64,000 bases of DNA from Methylobacterium indicum (lineage in GTDB: Bacteria; Pseudomonadota; Alphaproteobacteria; Rhizobiales; Beijerinckiaceae): assembly GCF_001043895.1 (NCBI RefSeq), contig NZ_JTHF01000120.1:1-64000 (forward strand), in the 5' to 3' direction. The notes under the pieces are model-generated. The model saw only the letters and a program-made list of their open reading frames with translations, did no database searches and was not told the origin of the DNA. The number at the start of each line of letters is the position of its first letter. The stretch's first letter is position 1. Shown piece by piece: positions 31,681 to 41,297 of the stretch. A program made the position numbers and the translations under genes.

Positions 31681-31896
31681 TCAGCAGAAGTGCTGGCCGA
31701 TCCGGCGCTCGAGATCGTCGGTGATGCGTCCGCCGTTGACCTCGACGTACTCGCCGATCTGGCGCTCCAGGCGACGCTGGTTGGCGGCGTGGATCGCGTG
31801 GACCATGCGGCTCACGAGGGTGAGGATGCCGGGCTCCATGTCGGAGCGCTCGTCGATGGCGGGGGCGATGAGAGAGTGAGTGATGACCGCGAGCAT
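31681..31896 (-). CDS. Small conserved-looking protein, unknown function
   Basis: The 71-residue protein has an excellent ribosome-binding site (AGGAGAT, 5 bases before the ATG at 31896). The N-terminal half is hydrophobic (LAVITHSLIAPAIDE). The C-terminal half is helical and basic (AANQRRLERQIGEYVEV then GGRITDDLERRIGQ). Its size and layout recall DUF1127/YjiS-like mini-proteins of Rhizobiales, but I do not see their Arg-rich signature clearly. It has a credible promoter with a TTGC-N3-GCAA element and its own terminator hairpin, so it is a real single-gene unit. Confidence 0.75.
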   Translation of the reverse strand: MLAVITHSLIAPAIDERSDMEPGILTLVSRMVHAIHAANQRRLERQIGEYVEVNGGRITDDLERRIGQHFC

Positions 31897-31941
31897 CGGG
31901 ATCTCCTGTGAGATTGCGCGCGGGCGTTTCCGGTGTTCTTG

Positions 31942-31976
31942 TTGCAACGCAATATGGACGCTGCCGCGCTGCACAC
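31942..31976 (-). promoter_or_regulatory. Candidate promoter with TTGC-N3-GCAA element
   Basis: Read on the minus strand, TTGTGT and CATATT are 16 bases apart. The second box runs straight into TTGCGTTGCAA (complement of 31942-31952). The arrangement ATATTGC-N3-GCAA is the same as at the typA promoter. The rest of the 31897-32225 gap shows only short hairpins just upstream of the homospermidine synthase gene. Confidence 0.45.
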
Positions 31977-32225
31977 AAGCGTCGCGAGTGCAGCGGCGCC
32001 ATGCGATTCCGGCATGTCGAATCCGACGGCCAGGTTAACCCGGTGGTGACGCGTGGGCGTTTCGGGCCGGCGGCTGGTCCCGGGGTTGACCCCGGGGAGC
32101 CGAGAGGTCAATCAGCCCGTCGCCCGCGCGTCATCCTGGCCTGCTAGTCGAACCGACCGGCCTGGGGGCGCTTCCCCCGCAGGCGGGGCTCACCGCAGAC
32201 CATCATTCCGGAGACCTTCAGCGCC

Positions 32226-33659
32226 ATGACCGACTGGCCCGTCCACGGCCGCATCAGCGGCCCCATCGTGATGATCGGCTTCGGCTCGATCGGCCGGGGC
32301 ACCCTTCCCCTGATCGAGCGCCACTTCACCTACGACAAGGCCCGGTTCACGGTGGTGGAGCCGTCGGACGCCCATAAGGCACTTGCCGACCAGCACGGCC
32401 TGCGCTTCGAGCAGGTCGCGCTGACCAAGGACAATTACCGGGAAGTGCTCACCCCGCTGCTCACCGAGGGCGGCGGCCAGGGCTTCTGCGTCAACCTCTC
32501 GGTCGACACCTCGTCGCGGGACATCATGGAGCTGTGCCGCGAGATCGGCGCGCTCTACATCGACACCGTCGCCGAGCCGTGGCCGGGCTTCTACTTCGAC
32601 AAGAATGCCGGTCCTGCCGACCGCACCAACTACGCGCTCCGCGAGCAGGTGCTCGAGGCGCGCCGTCGCAACCCAGGCGGTCCGACCGCGGTGTCGTGCT
32701 GCGGCGCAAACCCCGGCATGGTGTCGTGGTTCGTCAAGCAGGCGCTCCTCAACCTCTCGTCCGAGCTCGGCCTCGAGACTCCCGAGCCGAAGACCCGCGA
32801 CGAGTGGGCCGCGCTGATGCGCGAGGTCGGCGTCAAGGGCATCCACATCGCCGAGCGCGACACCCAGCGCGCCAAGTCGGAGAAGCCGCAGGGCGTCTTC
32901 GTCAACACCTGGTCGGTCGAGGGCTTCGTGTCCGAGGGCAACCAGCCGGCGGAGCTCGGCTGGGGCACCCACGAGACCTGGATGCCGGAGAACGGCCGCA
33001 CCCTGCCCAACGACGCCCCGGCGATCTACCTGCTGCAGCCCGGCGCCGACACCCGCGTGCGTTCCTGGACCCCGACCGCGCAGGCGCAATTCGGCTTCCT
33101 CGTCACGCATAACGAGGCGATCTCGATCGCCGACTACTACACGGTGCGCCAGGACGGGAAGGCGGTCTACCGGCCGACCTGCCACTACGCCTACCATCCC
33201 TGCAACGAGGCGGTGCTCTCGCTGCACGAGATGTGGGGCCAGGCCGGCAAGGTGCAGGAGAAGCACCACATCCTCGACGAGAACGAGATCGTCGACGGCA
33301 TCGACGAGCTCGGCGTGCTGCTCTACGGCCACGGCAAGAACGCCTACTGGTACGGCTCGCAGCTCTCCATCGAGGAGACCCGCCGCATCGCGCCCTACCA
33401 GAACGCCACCGGCCTCCAGGTGACCTCCGCCGTGCTCGCCGGCATGGTCTGGGCGCTGGAGAACCCCGAGGCCGGCATCGTCGAGGCCGACGAGGTCGAT
33501 TTCCGCCGCTGCCTCGAGGTCCAGACCCCGTATCTCGGCCCCGTGGTCGGGGTCTACACCGACTGGACCCCGCTCTCGGGCCGCCCGGGCCTCTTCCCGG
33601 AGGACATCGACGAGAGCGATCCCTGGCAGTTCCGCAACGTGCTGGTGCACGGGGCGTAA
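32226..33659 (+). CDS. hss: Homospermidine synthase
   Basis: The 477-residue NAD-dependent enzyme makes sym-homospermidine from putrescine, the main long polyamine of many Rhizobiales. The N-terminal Rossmann motif is VMIGFGSIGRGTLPLIERH. Family-typical segments include YIDTVAEPWPGFYFDK, SCCGANPGMVSWFVKQALL, THNEAISIADYYTV, TCHYAYHPCNEAVLSLHEM and NATGLQVTSAVLAGMVWALE. The length fits bacterial HSS. It appears monocistronic, with a strong hairpin directly downstream. Confidence 0.95.
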   Translation: MTDWPVHGRISGPIVMIGFGSIGRGTLPLIERHFTYDKARFTVVEPSDAHKALADQHGLRFEQVALTKDNYREVLTPLLTEGGGQGFCVNLSVDTSSRDIMELCREIGALYIDTVAEPWPGFYFDKNAGPADRTNYALREQVLEARRRNPGGPTAVSCCGANPGMVSWFVKQALLNLSSELGLETPEPKTRDEWAALMREVGVKGIHIAERDTQRAKSEKPQGVFVNTWSVEGFVSEGNQPAELGWGTHETWMPENGRTLPNDAPAIYLLQPGADTRVRSWTPTAQAQFGFLVTHNEAISIADYYTVRQDGKAVYRPTCHYAYHPCNEAVLSLHEMWGQAGKVQEKHHILDENEIVDGIDELGVLLYGHGKNAYWYGSQLSIEETRRIAPYQNATGLQVTSAVLAGMVWALENPEAGIVEADEVDFRRCLEVQTPYLGPVVGVYTDWTPLSGRPGLFPEDIDESDPWQFRNVLVHGA

Positions 33660-33672
33660 GCGCCTGAAAACC

Positions 33673-33705
33673 AGGCACCGCGCCCGAAGGTCGGGCGCGG
33701 TGCCT
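33673..33705 (+). terminator. Strong hairpin after homospermidine synthase
   Basis: aggcaccgcgcccg and cgggcgcggtgcct are perfect complements around a short loop, 14 bases past the stop. There is no T-tract, as is usual in this GC-rich genome. Confidence 0.6.
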
Positions 33706-33770
33706 CACCGCCGCGGGCTGTCGTCCGCTCCCGCCCGGTGCTACCATCGCGCCGGTGACAGGGAGTCGTC

Positions 33771-34337
33771 ATGTCGCTCGCGCTGCGGCGCGCCCCGCGG
33801 ATGCGGGTCGCCGATTTCATCGCAATGATCCGCGACCGGCCGGACGAGGAGCGCTGGGAGCTTCTCGACGGCGAGGCGGTGTTGATGGCGCCGCCGGGTG
33901 AGCGGCATCAGCAAATCGTCATGAACCTGGGTCGCCAGCTTGCGACGCTGGCGGAGAAGCTGGGATGCAGAGCGCTGCCCGGGCTCGGCCTGCGCAACGA
34001 TTTCATCGACGATTACGCCCCGATCCCCGATCTCGTCGTCCGCTGCGGTCCACTTCTTCCTGACGGCTACGCCCGCGACCCCTTGATCGTCGCCGAGGTG
34101 CTGTCGCCATCGACCATGAATAACGACCGCGGTCGCAAGGCGGCGTTCTACCAGGGCCTCCAGACCTTGCGCGCCTACCTGATCGTCTATCAGGACGAGG
34201 CCCGGGTGGAGGTCTGTTCACGCGGGAACGGCCCGGACTGGTCCCTGCGCGTCCTCGGCCGCGACGACACGATCCCGCTGCCTGATCTCGGCGGGGAAAT
34301 CCCCGTTGCCGCTCTGTATCACGGCCTTCCCCTCTGA
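33771..34337 (+). CDS. Uma2-family (DUF820) endonuclease-like protein
   Basis: The 188-residue protein has the PD-(D/E)xK-like Uma2 fold. ERWELLDGEAVLMAPPGERHQ is the family opening (usually YELIDGELVVM-P-S-H). It is followed by PIPDLVVRCG (catalytic Asp) and PLIVAEVLSPSTMNNDRGRK (Glu, then Lys/Arg), and by YLIVYQDEARVEV. Uma2 proteins are putative restriction-like nucleases, common in cyanobacteria and scattered elsewhere, with no defined role. It is the first gene of a likely operon with the Smr-like and amidase genes. Confidence 0.88.
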   Translation: MSLALRRAPRMRVADFIAMIRDRPDEERWELLDGEAVLMAPPGERHQQIVMNLGRQLATLAEKLGCRALPGLGLRNDFIDDYAPIPDLVVRCGPLLPDGYARDPLIVAEVLSPSTMNNDRGRKAAFYQGLQTLRAYLIVYQDEARVEVCSRGNGPDWSLRVLGRDDTIPLPDLGGEIPVAALYHGLPL

Positions 34338-34351
34338 CGCCCGAGCCGCCC

Positions 34352-34699
34352 TTGCCCCATTTCGACGAATTCTACGCCAACAAGCTGCGCGGCTCCCTCG
34401 GGGTGACCGACGCCGAATCGGTGCTCGACCTGCGCGGCGCACCCCGAGCGCAGGCCGAGGCCTCGCTCGCCGACATGCTGGAGCGCAGCCGCTTCGCCAA
34501 GGGCAAGACCGTGGCGGTGCGGTTCGACGGGCCGGTGCCGGGCGGCGGCGAGACTCTGTTCCAGCCGGTCGGCCGCCAGCTCCTCGACGCCAAGCGGCGC
34601 GGCTGGGTCGAGCGCCTGCAGACCCTGCCGTCCCAGGACGGGCTCGGCTTTTACGTCGCCCTCGCCGGGCGGCCCGACAAGACGCCAGAGGCGCGCTGA
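34352..34699 (+). CDS. Small Smr-like domain protein
   Basis: About 115 residues from a TTG start 14 bases after the Uma2 stop. The sequence TDAESVLDLRGAPRAQAEAS and the following helix resemble the LDLHG opening of Smr (MutS2 C-terminal-like) domains. The region GKTVAVRFDGPVPGGGETLF then QPVGRQLLDAKRRGWV matches the second half, but the Smr glycine-rich HGKG motif is altered. Small Smr proteins are nucleases or RNA-binding proteins. The assignment is tentative. It ends 4 bases before the amidase ATG. Confidence 0.6.
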   Translation: MPHFDEFYANKLRGSLGVTDAESVLDLRGAPRAQAEASLADMLERSRFAKGKTVAVRFDGPVPGGGETLFQPVGRQLLDAKRRGWVERLQTLPSQDGLGFYVALAGRPDKTPEAR

Positions 34700-34703
34700 C
34701 ACG

Positions 34704-36113
34704 ATGGACCAGCCGACCCCGTCCGCGACCCTCGCCGATCTCACGGCGACCGAGCTTCTCGCCCTCTATGCACGCCGCACCGTCTCGCCGGTCGCGGTGA
34801 CGCAAGCGGTGATCGCCCGGGCCGAGGCGCAGGAGCCGCACCTGCACGCGCTCTACGCCTTCGCGCCGGAGGCCGCGCTCGCCGCCGCCCGGGCCTCCGA
34901 GGCGCGCTGGATGAAGGGCGAGGCCCTGCCCCTCGACGGGGTGCCGGTCACCATCAAGGAGAACATCGCCACGAAAGGCGTGCCGATGCCGTTGGGCACC
35001 GCCGCCCGGGACGACGCGCCCCCGAGCCCGGCCGACGCGCCGGCCACCGCCCGCCTGCGCGAGGACGGTGCGGTGATCCTCGCCTCCACGACGATGCCGG
35101 ATTACGGCATGCTGTCCTCCGGGCTGTCGAGCTTCCACCCCCTCACCCGCAACCCCTGGGACCTCGCCAGGGGCCCGGGCGGCTCCTCGGCCGGGTCGGG
35201 CGCGGCGGCGGCCGCGGGCTACGGGCCGATCCATCTCGGCACCGATATCGGCGGTTCGATCCGGCTGCCCGCCTCCTGGTGCGGTGTCGTCGGCCACAAG
35301 CCCAGCCACGGCCGCGTTCCCATCGACAACGCCTTCTATGGCCGCTGCGCCGGCCCCCTCACCCGCAGCGTCGCCGACGCGGCGCTGGCGATGCGCTCGG
35401 TCAGCCGCCCGGACGACCGCGATCCGACCGGCCTGCCCCCCGCCGACCTGCCCTGGCTCGACCTCGACGGGCCGGATCTGACGGGGCTGCGCCTCGGCCT
35501 CGTGATGGAGGCGGGCGCCGGCCTGCCACTCGATCCGGGCAACCGCGCGGTGATCGAGGCGGCGGTCGCCCTCCTGGAGCAGGCCGGCGCCATCGTCGAG
35601 CCGGTACCGGCCTTCCTGACGCAGGAGATGCTGGACGGGCTCGACCGGTTCTGGCGCCAGCGCGCCTCCCTCGACATCGAAGCGCTGGACGAGGCGCGGC
35701 GCGCCCGCGTCCTGCCCTTCATCCGCGATTGGGCGGCGGGCGGCCGGGCGTTGAGCGGCGCGGCGGTCTTCCACGGCATGGGCCAGATGGCGGCGATGCG
35801 CGATGCCGCGCTCGCGGCGATCCAGCCGTTCGATTTCCTGATCGGTCCGGTCTCGCCGAACCCGCCCTTCCCGGCCGAGCACGCCTCGCCGACCAACGAC
35901 CCCGCCCGGGCGATGCACCACATCGCCTACACGGTGCCGTTCAACATGTCGGAGCAGCCGGCGATCTCGGTCCCGGCGGGCTTCACGCCGGACGGTCTGC
36001 CGGTGGGCCTGCAGATCGCCGGCCGGCGCTTCGACGATGTCGGGGTGCTGCGGCTCGCCCGCGCCTTCGAGCGGATCCGGCCGGCGCTCCGGCCGTGGCC
36101 GGTGGTGGCCTGA
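34704..36113 (+). CDS. Amidase (amidase-signature family)
   Basis: The 469-residue enzyme has the Ser-cisSer-Lys triad of amidase-signature hydrolases. The Lys is in VTIKENIATKG, the cis-Ser in GPGGSSAGSGAAAAAGY and the nucleophile Ser in GTDIGGSIRLPASWCG. It resembles aliphatic/aryl amidases and GatA, but gatB/gatC are absent, so a catabolic amidase is more likely than a Glu-tRNA amidotransferase subunit. It is the third gene of a likely Uma2/Smr-like/amidase operon. It converges with gltX 6 bases away. Confidence 0.9.
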   Translation: MDQPTPSATLADLTATELLALYARRTVSPVAVTQAVIARAEAQEPHLHALYAFAPEAALAAARASEARWMKGEALPLDGVPVTIKENIATKGVPMPLGTAARDDAPPSPADAPATARLREDGAVILASTTMPDYGMLSSGLSSFHPLTRNPWDLARGPGGSSAGSGAAAAAGYGPIHLGTDIGGSIRLPASWCGVVGHKPSHGRVPIDNAFYGRCAGPLTRSVADAALAMRSVSRPDDRDPTGLPPADLPWLDLDGPDLTGLRLGLVMEAGAGLPLDPGNRAVIEAAVALLEQAGAIVEPVPAFLTQEMLDGLDRFWRQRASLDIEALDEARRARVLPFIRDWAAGGRALSGAAVFHGMGQMAAMRDAALAAIQPFDFLIGPVSPNPPFPAEHASPTNDPARAMHHIAYTVPFNMSEQPAISVPAGFTPDGLPVGLQIAGRRFDDVGVLRLARAFERIRPALRPWPVVA

Positions 36114-36119
36114 TCTCGG

Positions 36120-37466
36120 TCAGGCCGTCTCGCCGCTCAGCCGCGCATAGGCCCGCTCCCGCCCGATCAGCGGCAGCAGGCCGGCGAGGTCCGGACCGTG
36201 GTCGAGGCCGGTGAGCGCGAGCCGCAGGGGCAGGAACAGAGCCTTGCCCTTGAGGCCGGTGGCGTTGCGCACCGTCTCCGTCACCCGCTTCCACGTCGTG
36301 GCGTCCCAGGGCTCCGGCGGCAGGGCCTTGCGGGCGACGGCGAAGAGATCCGGGGTCTCGCCGATCACCGGCGTCACCGGCCCCTCGACCACCCGCCACC
36401 AGTCCGCGGCGTCCGACACGCGGGTCAGGTTCGCCTTCACGACCTCCCAGAACGCCTCGGCCCGCTCGGGCGCGACCCCGAGGGCGGCCAGGCGACCGGC
36501 CACCGCGGCGGAGGGCAGGCCGTGGACCACGCGGGCGTTGAGACCGTCGAGCTCGTGCTCGTCGAACTTCGCCGGTGCGCGCGAGACGTGGGCGAGGTCG
36601 ACCAGGGCGGCGAGCTCGTCGAGGTCGGAGACCGGCCGCACCGCCTCGGCCGAGCCGGTGAGGACGGCGAGCGCCGCCACCGCCATCGGCTCGTAGCCGG
36701 CGTCGCGCAGGCCCCGCAGGGAGAGGTGGCCGAGGCGCTTCGACAGCCCCTCGCCGCTCGCCGTGGTGAGGAGGTTGTGGTGGGCGAAGACCGGGACCGG
36801 CGCGCCGAGGGCGGAAAAGATCTGGATCTGGACCGCCGTGTTGGTGACGTGGTCCTCGCCCCGGATGACGTGGGTCACGCCGGTCTCGGCGTCGTCCACC
36901 ACGGAGGGAAGCGTGTAGAGATAGCTGCCGTCCTCGCGGATCAGCACCGGATCGGACAGGCTGTCGGCCTCGACATGGCAGGGGCCACGCACGAGGTCGT
37001 CCCAGGTCACGGTGCCGGGATCGAGGCGGAAACGCCAATGCGGCCGGCGCCCCTCGGCCTCGAAGGCGGCCCGCTCCTCAGGGCTGAGCTTCAGGGCGGC
37101 GCGGTCGTAGACCGGCGGCAGGCCGCGGCCGAGCTGGCGCTTGCGCCGGCGATCCAGCTCCTCGGCGGTCTCGTAGGCCGGGTAAAGCCGGCCGGCCGCC
37201 TTCAGGCGCTCGGCGGCCGCGTCGTAGATCGCGAGGCGCTCCGACTGGCGAAACATGCCGTCCGGGACGATGCCGAGCCAGCCCAGATCCTCCTCGATCG
37301 CCGCGGCGAATTCGGCCGTCGAGCGCGCCGCGTCGGTATCGTCGAGGCGCAGCCAGAACCGGCCGCCCGCCCGGCGGGCGAACAGGGCGTTGAACAGGGC
37401 CGGCCGGGCATTGCCGATATGCAGGAAGCCGGTGGGCGAGGGAGCGAAGCGAACGACGGGTGCCAT
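36120..37466 (-). CDS. gltX: Glutamate--tRNA ligase
   Basis: The 448-residue class I aminoacyl-tRNA synthetase has the HIGH-equivalent HIGNAR in [24 protein letters not shown], the [15 protein letters not shown] segment, and the KMSKS-equivalent LSKRLG. The C-terminal anticodon domain is compact, so the protein resembles the shorter second GluRS (GltX2) of alphaproteobacteria, which usually carry two gltX genes. I chose the ATG at 37466 (N-terminus [13 protein letters not shown]); the longer open frame upstream is antisense to the ELM1-like gene. Confidence 0.93.
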   Translation of the reverse strand: MAPVVRFAPSPTGFLHIGNARPALFNALFARRAGGRFWLRLDDTDAARSTAEFAAAIEEDLGWLGIVPDGMFRQSERLAIYDAAAERLKAAGRLYPAYETAEELDRRRKRQLGRGLPPVYDRAALKLSPEERAAFEAEGRRPHWRFRLDPGTVTWDDLVRGPCHVEADSLSDPVLIREDGSYLYTLPSVVDDAETGVTHVIRGEDHVTNTAVQIQIFSALGAPVPVFAHHNLLTTASGEGLSKRLGHLSLRGLRDAGYEPMAVAALAVLTGSAEAVRPVSDLDELAALVDLAHVSRAPAKFDEHELDGLNARVVHGLPSAAVAGRLAALGVAPERAEAFWEVVKANLTRVSDAADWWRVVEGPVTPVIGETPDLFAVARKALPPEPWDATTWKRVTETVRNATGLKGKALFLPLRLALTGLDHGPDLAGLLPLIGRERAYARLSGETA

Positions 37467-37548
37467 GACGGCCCTCGTAGAGCATCGGCGGAGCGCGGCG
37501 CAATCGGCCGGTTGCCGACGGAACCCTGTTGCTCCTGCTTGACAGCGC

Positions 37549-38571
37549 TTGGCCCTCCGCCGCATCGCCACGATCGTGGATGCTTCCTCTCCTCCAGACG
37601 GTCTTCTGCCGCCCGATACGACGGTCTGGCTCGTGACCGACGGCAAGGCCGGCGACCTCGCGCCCTGCCGCGGCCTCGCGCAGGCGCTGGGGCCGTGTGC
37701 CGAGGAGCGGCGCATCGCGCCGCGCCCGCCCTTCTCCTGGCTCGCGCCCCGGGGCCCGGCCGATCCGCGCGAGCGGGCCCTCGCCCCGCCCTGGCCGGAC
37801 CTCGCCATCGCGACCGGCCGGCGCGCGGTGCCGGCGTTGCGTGCCATCAAGCGCCGCTCCGGGAACGAGACCTTCACGGTGTTCCTGCGCGATCCGCGCA
37901 TCGGGACGCGGGCCGCCGACCTGATCTGGGTTCCGGCCCATGACCGGCTCCGGGGCGCCAACGTCGTCGTGACCGAGGCCGGTCCCCACCCGGTCTCGCC
38001 CGCCCGTCTCGCCGCGGCGCGAGCCCATCCCGATCCGCGCCTGTCCGCCCTCCCCTCGCCCCGCATCGCCGTGCTGGTCGGTGGCGACAGCCGGCACGGG
38101 CACTTCTCGAAGGCGGACGCGGCGCGCCTGCTCGACGGGCTGGAGCGCCTGTCGGAGGGCGCGAGCCTGATGATCACCGCCTCGCGGCGCACGCCCGCGG
38201 CCCTGCGCGCGGCGCTCGCCGATCTCGTGCGTCGCCGCGGCGGGTTCGCCTGGGACGGCAGCGGCGGGAATCCCTACCTCGCGATGCTGGCGCTCGCCGA
38301 CACGATCGTGGCGACGGGCGATTCGGCCAACATGGTCGTCGAGGCCTGCGCCGCCGGTGTTCCGGTGCGGCTGTTCGAGCCGGCGAACGTCTACGCCCGC
38401 CATCGCACGCTGTTCGATGCCCTGAAACGGCACGGAACTGTGCATGCCTTCGACGGACGGGTTGAAGCGTTGCGCCCCAAACCCTTAGACATGACCCTCG
38501 CGATCGCGCAGGCTGTGGCGAATGCCTATATGGGGCATCGCCACGCGCTCGCCCGCCCAGGGGTTCCTTAG
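37549..38571 (+). CDS. ELM1-family (mitochondrial-fission-like) protein
   Basis: Up to 340 residues. The start [23 protein letters not shown] and the later [30 protein letters not shown] and [21 protein letters not shown] match the bacterial ELM1-like domain, a GT-B-like fold. These proteins are widespread in alphaproteobacteria without a known function; the plant homologue acts in mitochondrial fission. The start may be TTG 37549 or GTG 37576; neither has a clear ribosome-binding site. It is followed closely by trxB. Confidence 0.85.
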   Translation: MALRRIATIVDASSPPDGLLPPDTTVWLVTDGKAGDLAPCRGLAQALGPCAEERRIAPRPPFSWLAPRGPADPRERALAPPWPDLAIATGRRAVPALRAIKRRSGNETFTVFLRDPRIGTRAADLIWVPAHDRLRGANVVVTEAGPHPVSPARLAAARAHPDPRLSALPSPRIAVLVGGDSRHGHFSKADAARLLDGLERLSEGASLMITASRRTPAALRAALADLVRRRGGFAWDGSGGNPYLAMLALADTIVATGDSANMVVEACAAGVPVRLFEPANVYARHRTLFDALKRHGTVHAFDGRVEALRPKPLDMTLAIAQAVANAYMGHRHALARPGVP

Positions 38572-38602
38572 AACCCGGCCAGCGGCAGCCCCGGAGATTC
38601 CT

Positions 38603-39595
38603 ATGTCGACGACCCCGCAGGCTCCCCAGCACGAGAAGCTCGTGATCATCGGTTCCGGCCCGGCCGGATACACCGCCGCGATCTACGCCGCCCGTGCCAT
38701 GGTCGAGCCGCTGCTGATCTCGGGCTTCCAGCCCGGCGGCCAGCTGATGATCACCACCGACGTCGAAAACTATCCCGGCTTCGCCGAGGCGATCCAGGGG
38801 CCGTGGCTGATGGAGCAGATGCGCTCCCAGGCCGAGCATGTCGGCACCCGCATCGTCTCGGAATACATCGCCAAGGTCGATCTCGCGCAGAGGCCGTTCC
38901 GGCTCGAGGCCGATTCCGGCGCGGTCTTCACCTGCGACGCGCTGATCATCGCCACCGGTGCCCAGGCCAAGTGGCTCGGCCTGCCCTCCGAGGCGAAGTT
39001 CCAGGGCTTCGGCGTCTCGGCCTGCGCCACCTGCGACGGCTTCTTCTTCCGCAACAAGGAAGTGGTCGTCGTCGGCGGCGGCAACACCGCGGTCGAGGAG
39101 GCGCTCTACCTCGCGAACCTCGCCTCCAAGGTCACGGTGGTCCACCGCCGCGACAGCTTCCGGGCCGAGCGCATCCTGCAGGAGCGCCTGTTCAAGCACC
39201 CGAACGTCGAGGTGGTGTGGAACCACGCGGTGGAGGAGATCTGCGGGCGCGACAAGCCGGCCCCCTCGGTCACCCATCTGCGCCTGCGCGACACGGTCAC
39301 CGGCGCGATCACCGAGCGCAAGGCCGACGGCGTGTTCATCGCCATCGGCCACCAGCCGGCGACCGGCGTGTTCGAGGGCCAGCTGCCCTTCCGGGCCGGC
39401 GGCTACCTCGAAGTGACGCCCGGCACCGCCATGACGGCGATCCCCGGCGTGTTCGCGGCGGGCGACGTGACCGACGACGTCTACCGGCAGGCGATCACCG
39501 CCGCCGGCATGGGCTGCATGGCGGCCCTCGAGGCGGAGAAGTACCTGGCGAACCTCGCGATCGGCGAAGAGCCGCGCAAGGCGGCGGCCGAGTAG
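38603..39595 (+). CDS. trxB: Thioredoxin-disulfide reductase
   Basis: The 330-residue FAD/NADPH enzyme has the FAD motif LVIIGSGPAGYTAAIYAARA, the redox-active C141-A-T-C144 in CATCDGFF, the NADPH motif VVVVGGGNTAVEEALYLA and the C-terminal FAD motif VFAAGDVTDDVYRQAITAAG. It reduces thioredoxin in the cytoplasm. A LysR-type regulator follows on the same strand after 111 bases, which may link it to redox control. Confidence 0.97.
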   Translation: MSTTPQAPQHEKLVIIGSGPAGYTAAIYAARAMVEPLLISGFQPGGQLMITTDVENYPGFAEAIQGPWLMEQMRSQAEHVGTRIVSEYIAKVDLAQRPFRLEADSGAVFTCDALIIATGAQAKWLGLPSEAKFQGFGVSACATCDGFFFRNKEVVVVGGGNTAVEEALYLANLASKVTVVHRRDSFRAERILQERLFKHPNVEVVWNHAVEEICGRDKPAPSVTHLRLRDTVTGAITERKADGVFIAIGHQPATGVFEGQLPFRAGGYLEVTPGTAMTAIPGVFAAGDVTDDVYRQAITAAGMGCMAALEAEKYLANLAIGEEPRKAAAE

Positions 39596-39706
39596 CAGAA
39601 TGTGACCGGGGCCGGGGATGAGCCCCGGTTCCGGCCTTGTGGCGTTCGCTCTGGCCTCGCCGGCTTGTCTCGAGCCGGCCGGGGCTCTGGCGAGGGGTTG
39701 ACGGCC

Positions 39707-40597
39707 GTGGACTGGGACAAGATCCGGATTTTCCTCAACGTCGCCGAGGCGGGCAGCTTCACCAAGGCGGGCGACGACATCGGCCTCAGCCAGTCGGCCG
39801 TCAGCCGCCAGATCAGCGCGCTGGAGCGCGAGCTGAAGGCGCCGCTCTTCCACCGCCATGCCCGCGGGCTGATCCTGACCGAGCAGGGCGACCTCCTGTT
39901 CCGGGCCGCCCGGGACATGAAGATGCGGCTGGAGACGACGCGCGCGCGCCTCGTCGAGACCAGCGAGCGTCCGTCCGGCGACCTCAAGGTGACGACGACG
40001 GTGGGCCTCGGCACCGCCTGGCTGTCGCAGCGGGTGGCGGAGTTCCTCGACCTGCACCCGGACGTGCGCGTCGAGCTGATCCTGACCAACGAGGAGCTCG
40101 ACCTCGCCATGCGCGAGGCCGACGTGGCCATTCGGCTCCGCCGCCCGGCCCAGCCGGACCTGATCCAGCGCCGGCTGTTCACCGTGCATTACCACGTCTT
40201 CGCCTCGCTCGAATACATCAAGCGCTTCGGCGAGCCGAAGACGATCGAAGACCTCGACAAGCACCGCCTGGTCTCGTTCGGCGGCGACCAGCCCTCCTAC
40301 CTGATGGCGACCCACTGGCTCGCCACCGTCGGGCGCGAGGGCCGCGAGCACCGCACGATCCACTTCACGGTCAACAACATCTCGGCGCTCCAGCTCGCGG
40401 TCGAGACCGGCGCCGGCATCGGCATCCTGCCGGACTACGTGGCGGACGGGAACGAGCAGCTGGTCCAGGTCCTGCGCGACTACGAGATGCCCAACCTCGA
40501 GAGCTACCTCGTCTACGCCGAGGAGATGCGCACGGTCGCCCGCGTCCAGGCCTTCCGCGACTTCCTGGTCGCGAAGGCGCAGCGCTGGACGTATTGA
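39707..40597 (+). CDS. LysR-family transcriptional regulator
   Basis: About 296 residues from the GTG at 39707 (a TTG at 39698 is also possible). The winged helix-turn-helix is at residues 3-60 (FLNVAEAGSFTKAGDDIGLS, then QSAVSRQISALERELKAPLF). A LysR substrate-binding domain follows, containing VEFL-like strands and GIGILPDYVADGNEQLV. The regulator is transcribed in the same direction as trxB, unlike the usual divergent layout, so its target is not evident from position. Confidence 0.92.
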   Translation: MDWDKIRIFLNVAEAGSFTKAGDDIGLSQSAVSRQISALERELKAPLFHRHARGLILTEQGDLLFRAARDMKMRLETTRARLVETSERPSGDLKVTTTVGLGTAWLSQRVAEFLDLHPDVRVELILTNEELDLAMREADVAIRLRRPAQPDLIQRRLFTVHYHVFASLEYIKRFGEPKTIEDLDKHRLVSFGGDQPSYLMATHWLATVGREGREHRTIHFTVNNISALQLAVETGAGIGILPDYVADGNEQLVQVLRDYEMPNLESYLVYAEEMRTVARVQAFRDFLVAKAQRWTY

Positions 40598-40700
40598 GGC
40601 GGGGCCGCCGGTTTCGCGGCCCCCTCTCCCCGCTTGCCTTTCCGGCAGGCGGCGCCATGCTCCCTCGGGTAACCGTAAGGCCTGGCCGCGAGGAGCCCCG

Positions 40701-41180
40701 ATGACCGACGACGAGACCTTCATGGCGCGGGCCATCGCCCTGTCGGAGCACACCTCCCTCGTCGAGAGCGCCGGCGGCGCCTTCGGCGCGGTGATCGTGC
40801 GCGACGGGCAGATCGTCGGCGAGGGCGCCAACCGGGTCGTCGCCGAGAACGACCCGACCTGGCACGCCGAGATGGCGGCGATCCGCGACGCCTGCCGCAA
40901 GGAAGGCAACTTCAAGCTGCACGGCGCCACGCTCTATACCTCGGCCGAGCCCTGCCCGATGTGCATGGCCGCCGCCTACTGGGCCGGCATCTCGCGGATC
41001 TTCTACGCCTCGACCAACGCGGACGCTCTCAAGCACGGCAACTTCGACGACAGCATGATCTACGAGGAGATCCGCAAGCCCGCGGGCGAGCGCAAGATCC
41101 CGATCCGCCAGATCATGAGGGCCGAGGCGATCGAGGTCTGGGAGCGTTACGAGGCCAAGGCCGACCGGGTGCCGTACTGA
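40701..41180 (+). CDS. Nucleoside/guanine deaminase-like CDA-family enzyme
   Basis: The 159-residue zinc deaminase has HAEMAAIRDACR (zinc His and catalytic Glu) and SAEPCPMCMAAAYWAGI (PCxxC zinc ligands). GGAFGAVIVRDGQIVGEGAN, DPTWHAE and the C-terminal region ending in a W-E-R-Y segment match the GuaD (guanine deaminase) branch rather than TadA, which has a different loop after the second motif. It probably deaminates guanine to xanthine. Confidence 0.85.
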   Translation: MTDDETFMARAIALSEHTSLVESAGGAFGAVIVRDGQIVGEGANRVVAENDPTWHAEMAAIRDACRKEGNFKLHGATLYTSAEPCPMCMAAAYWAGISRIFYASTNADALKHGNFDDSMIYEEIRKPAGERKIPIRQIMRAEAIEVWERYEAKADRVPY

Positions 41181-41297
41181 GAGACGAGGTGCGGGACGGC
41201 ACGTCGAGGGTGAAACTCCCACCGGGCCGTGACGTTGTCCTTTCGCGATGCTTCGGGGCGCGCCCCGAATGCATCCCGACAACGAAGGAGGCCCCGC

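Noticed and set aside
36120..38192. Long N-terminal extension of gltX to 38192
   Set aside because: The extra residues are antisense to the ELM1-like gene and do not look like a synthetase extension. The ATG at 37466 gives a standard N-terminus.
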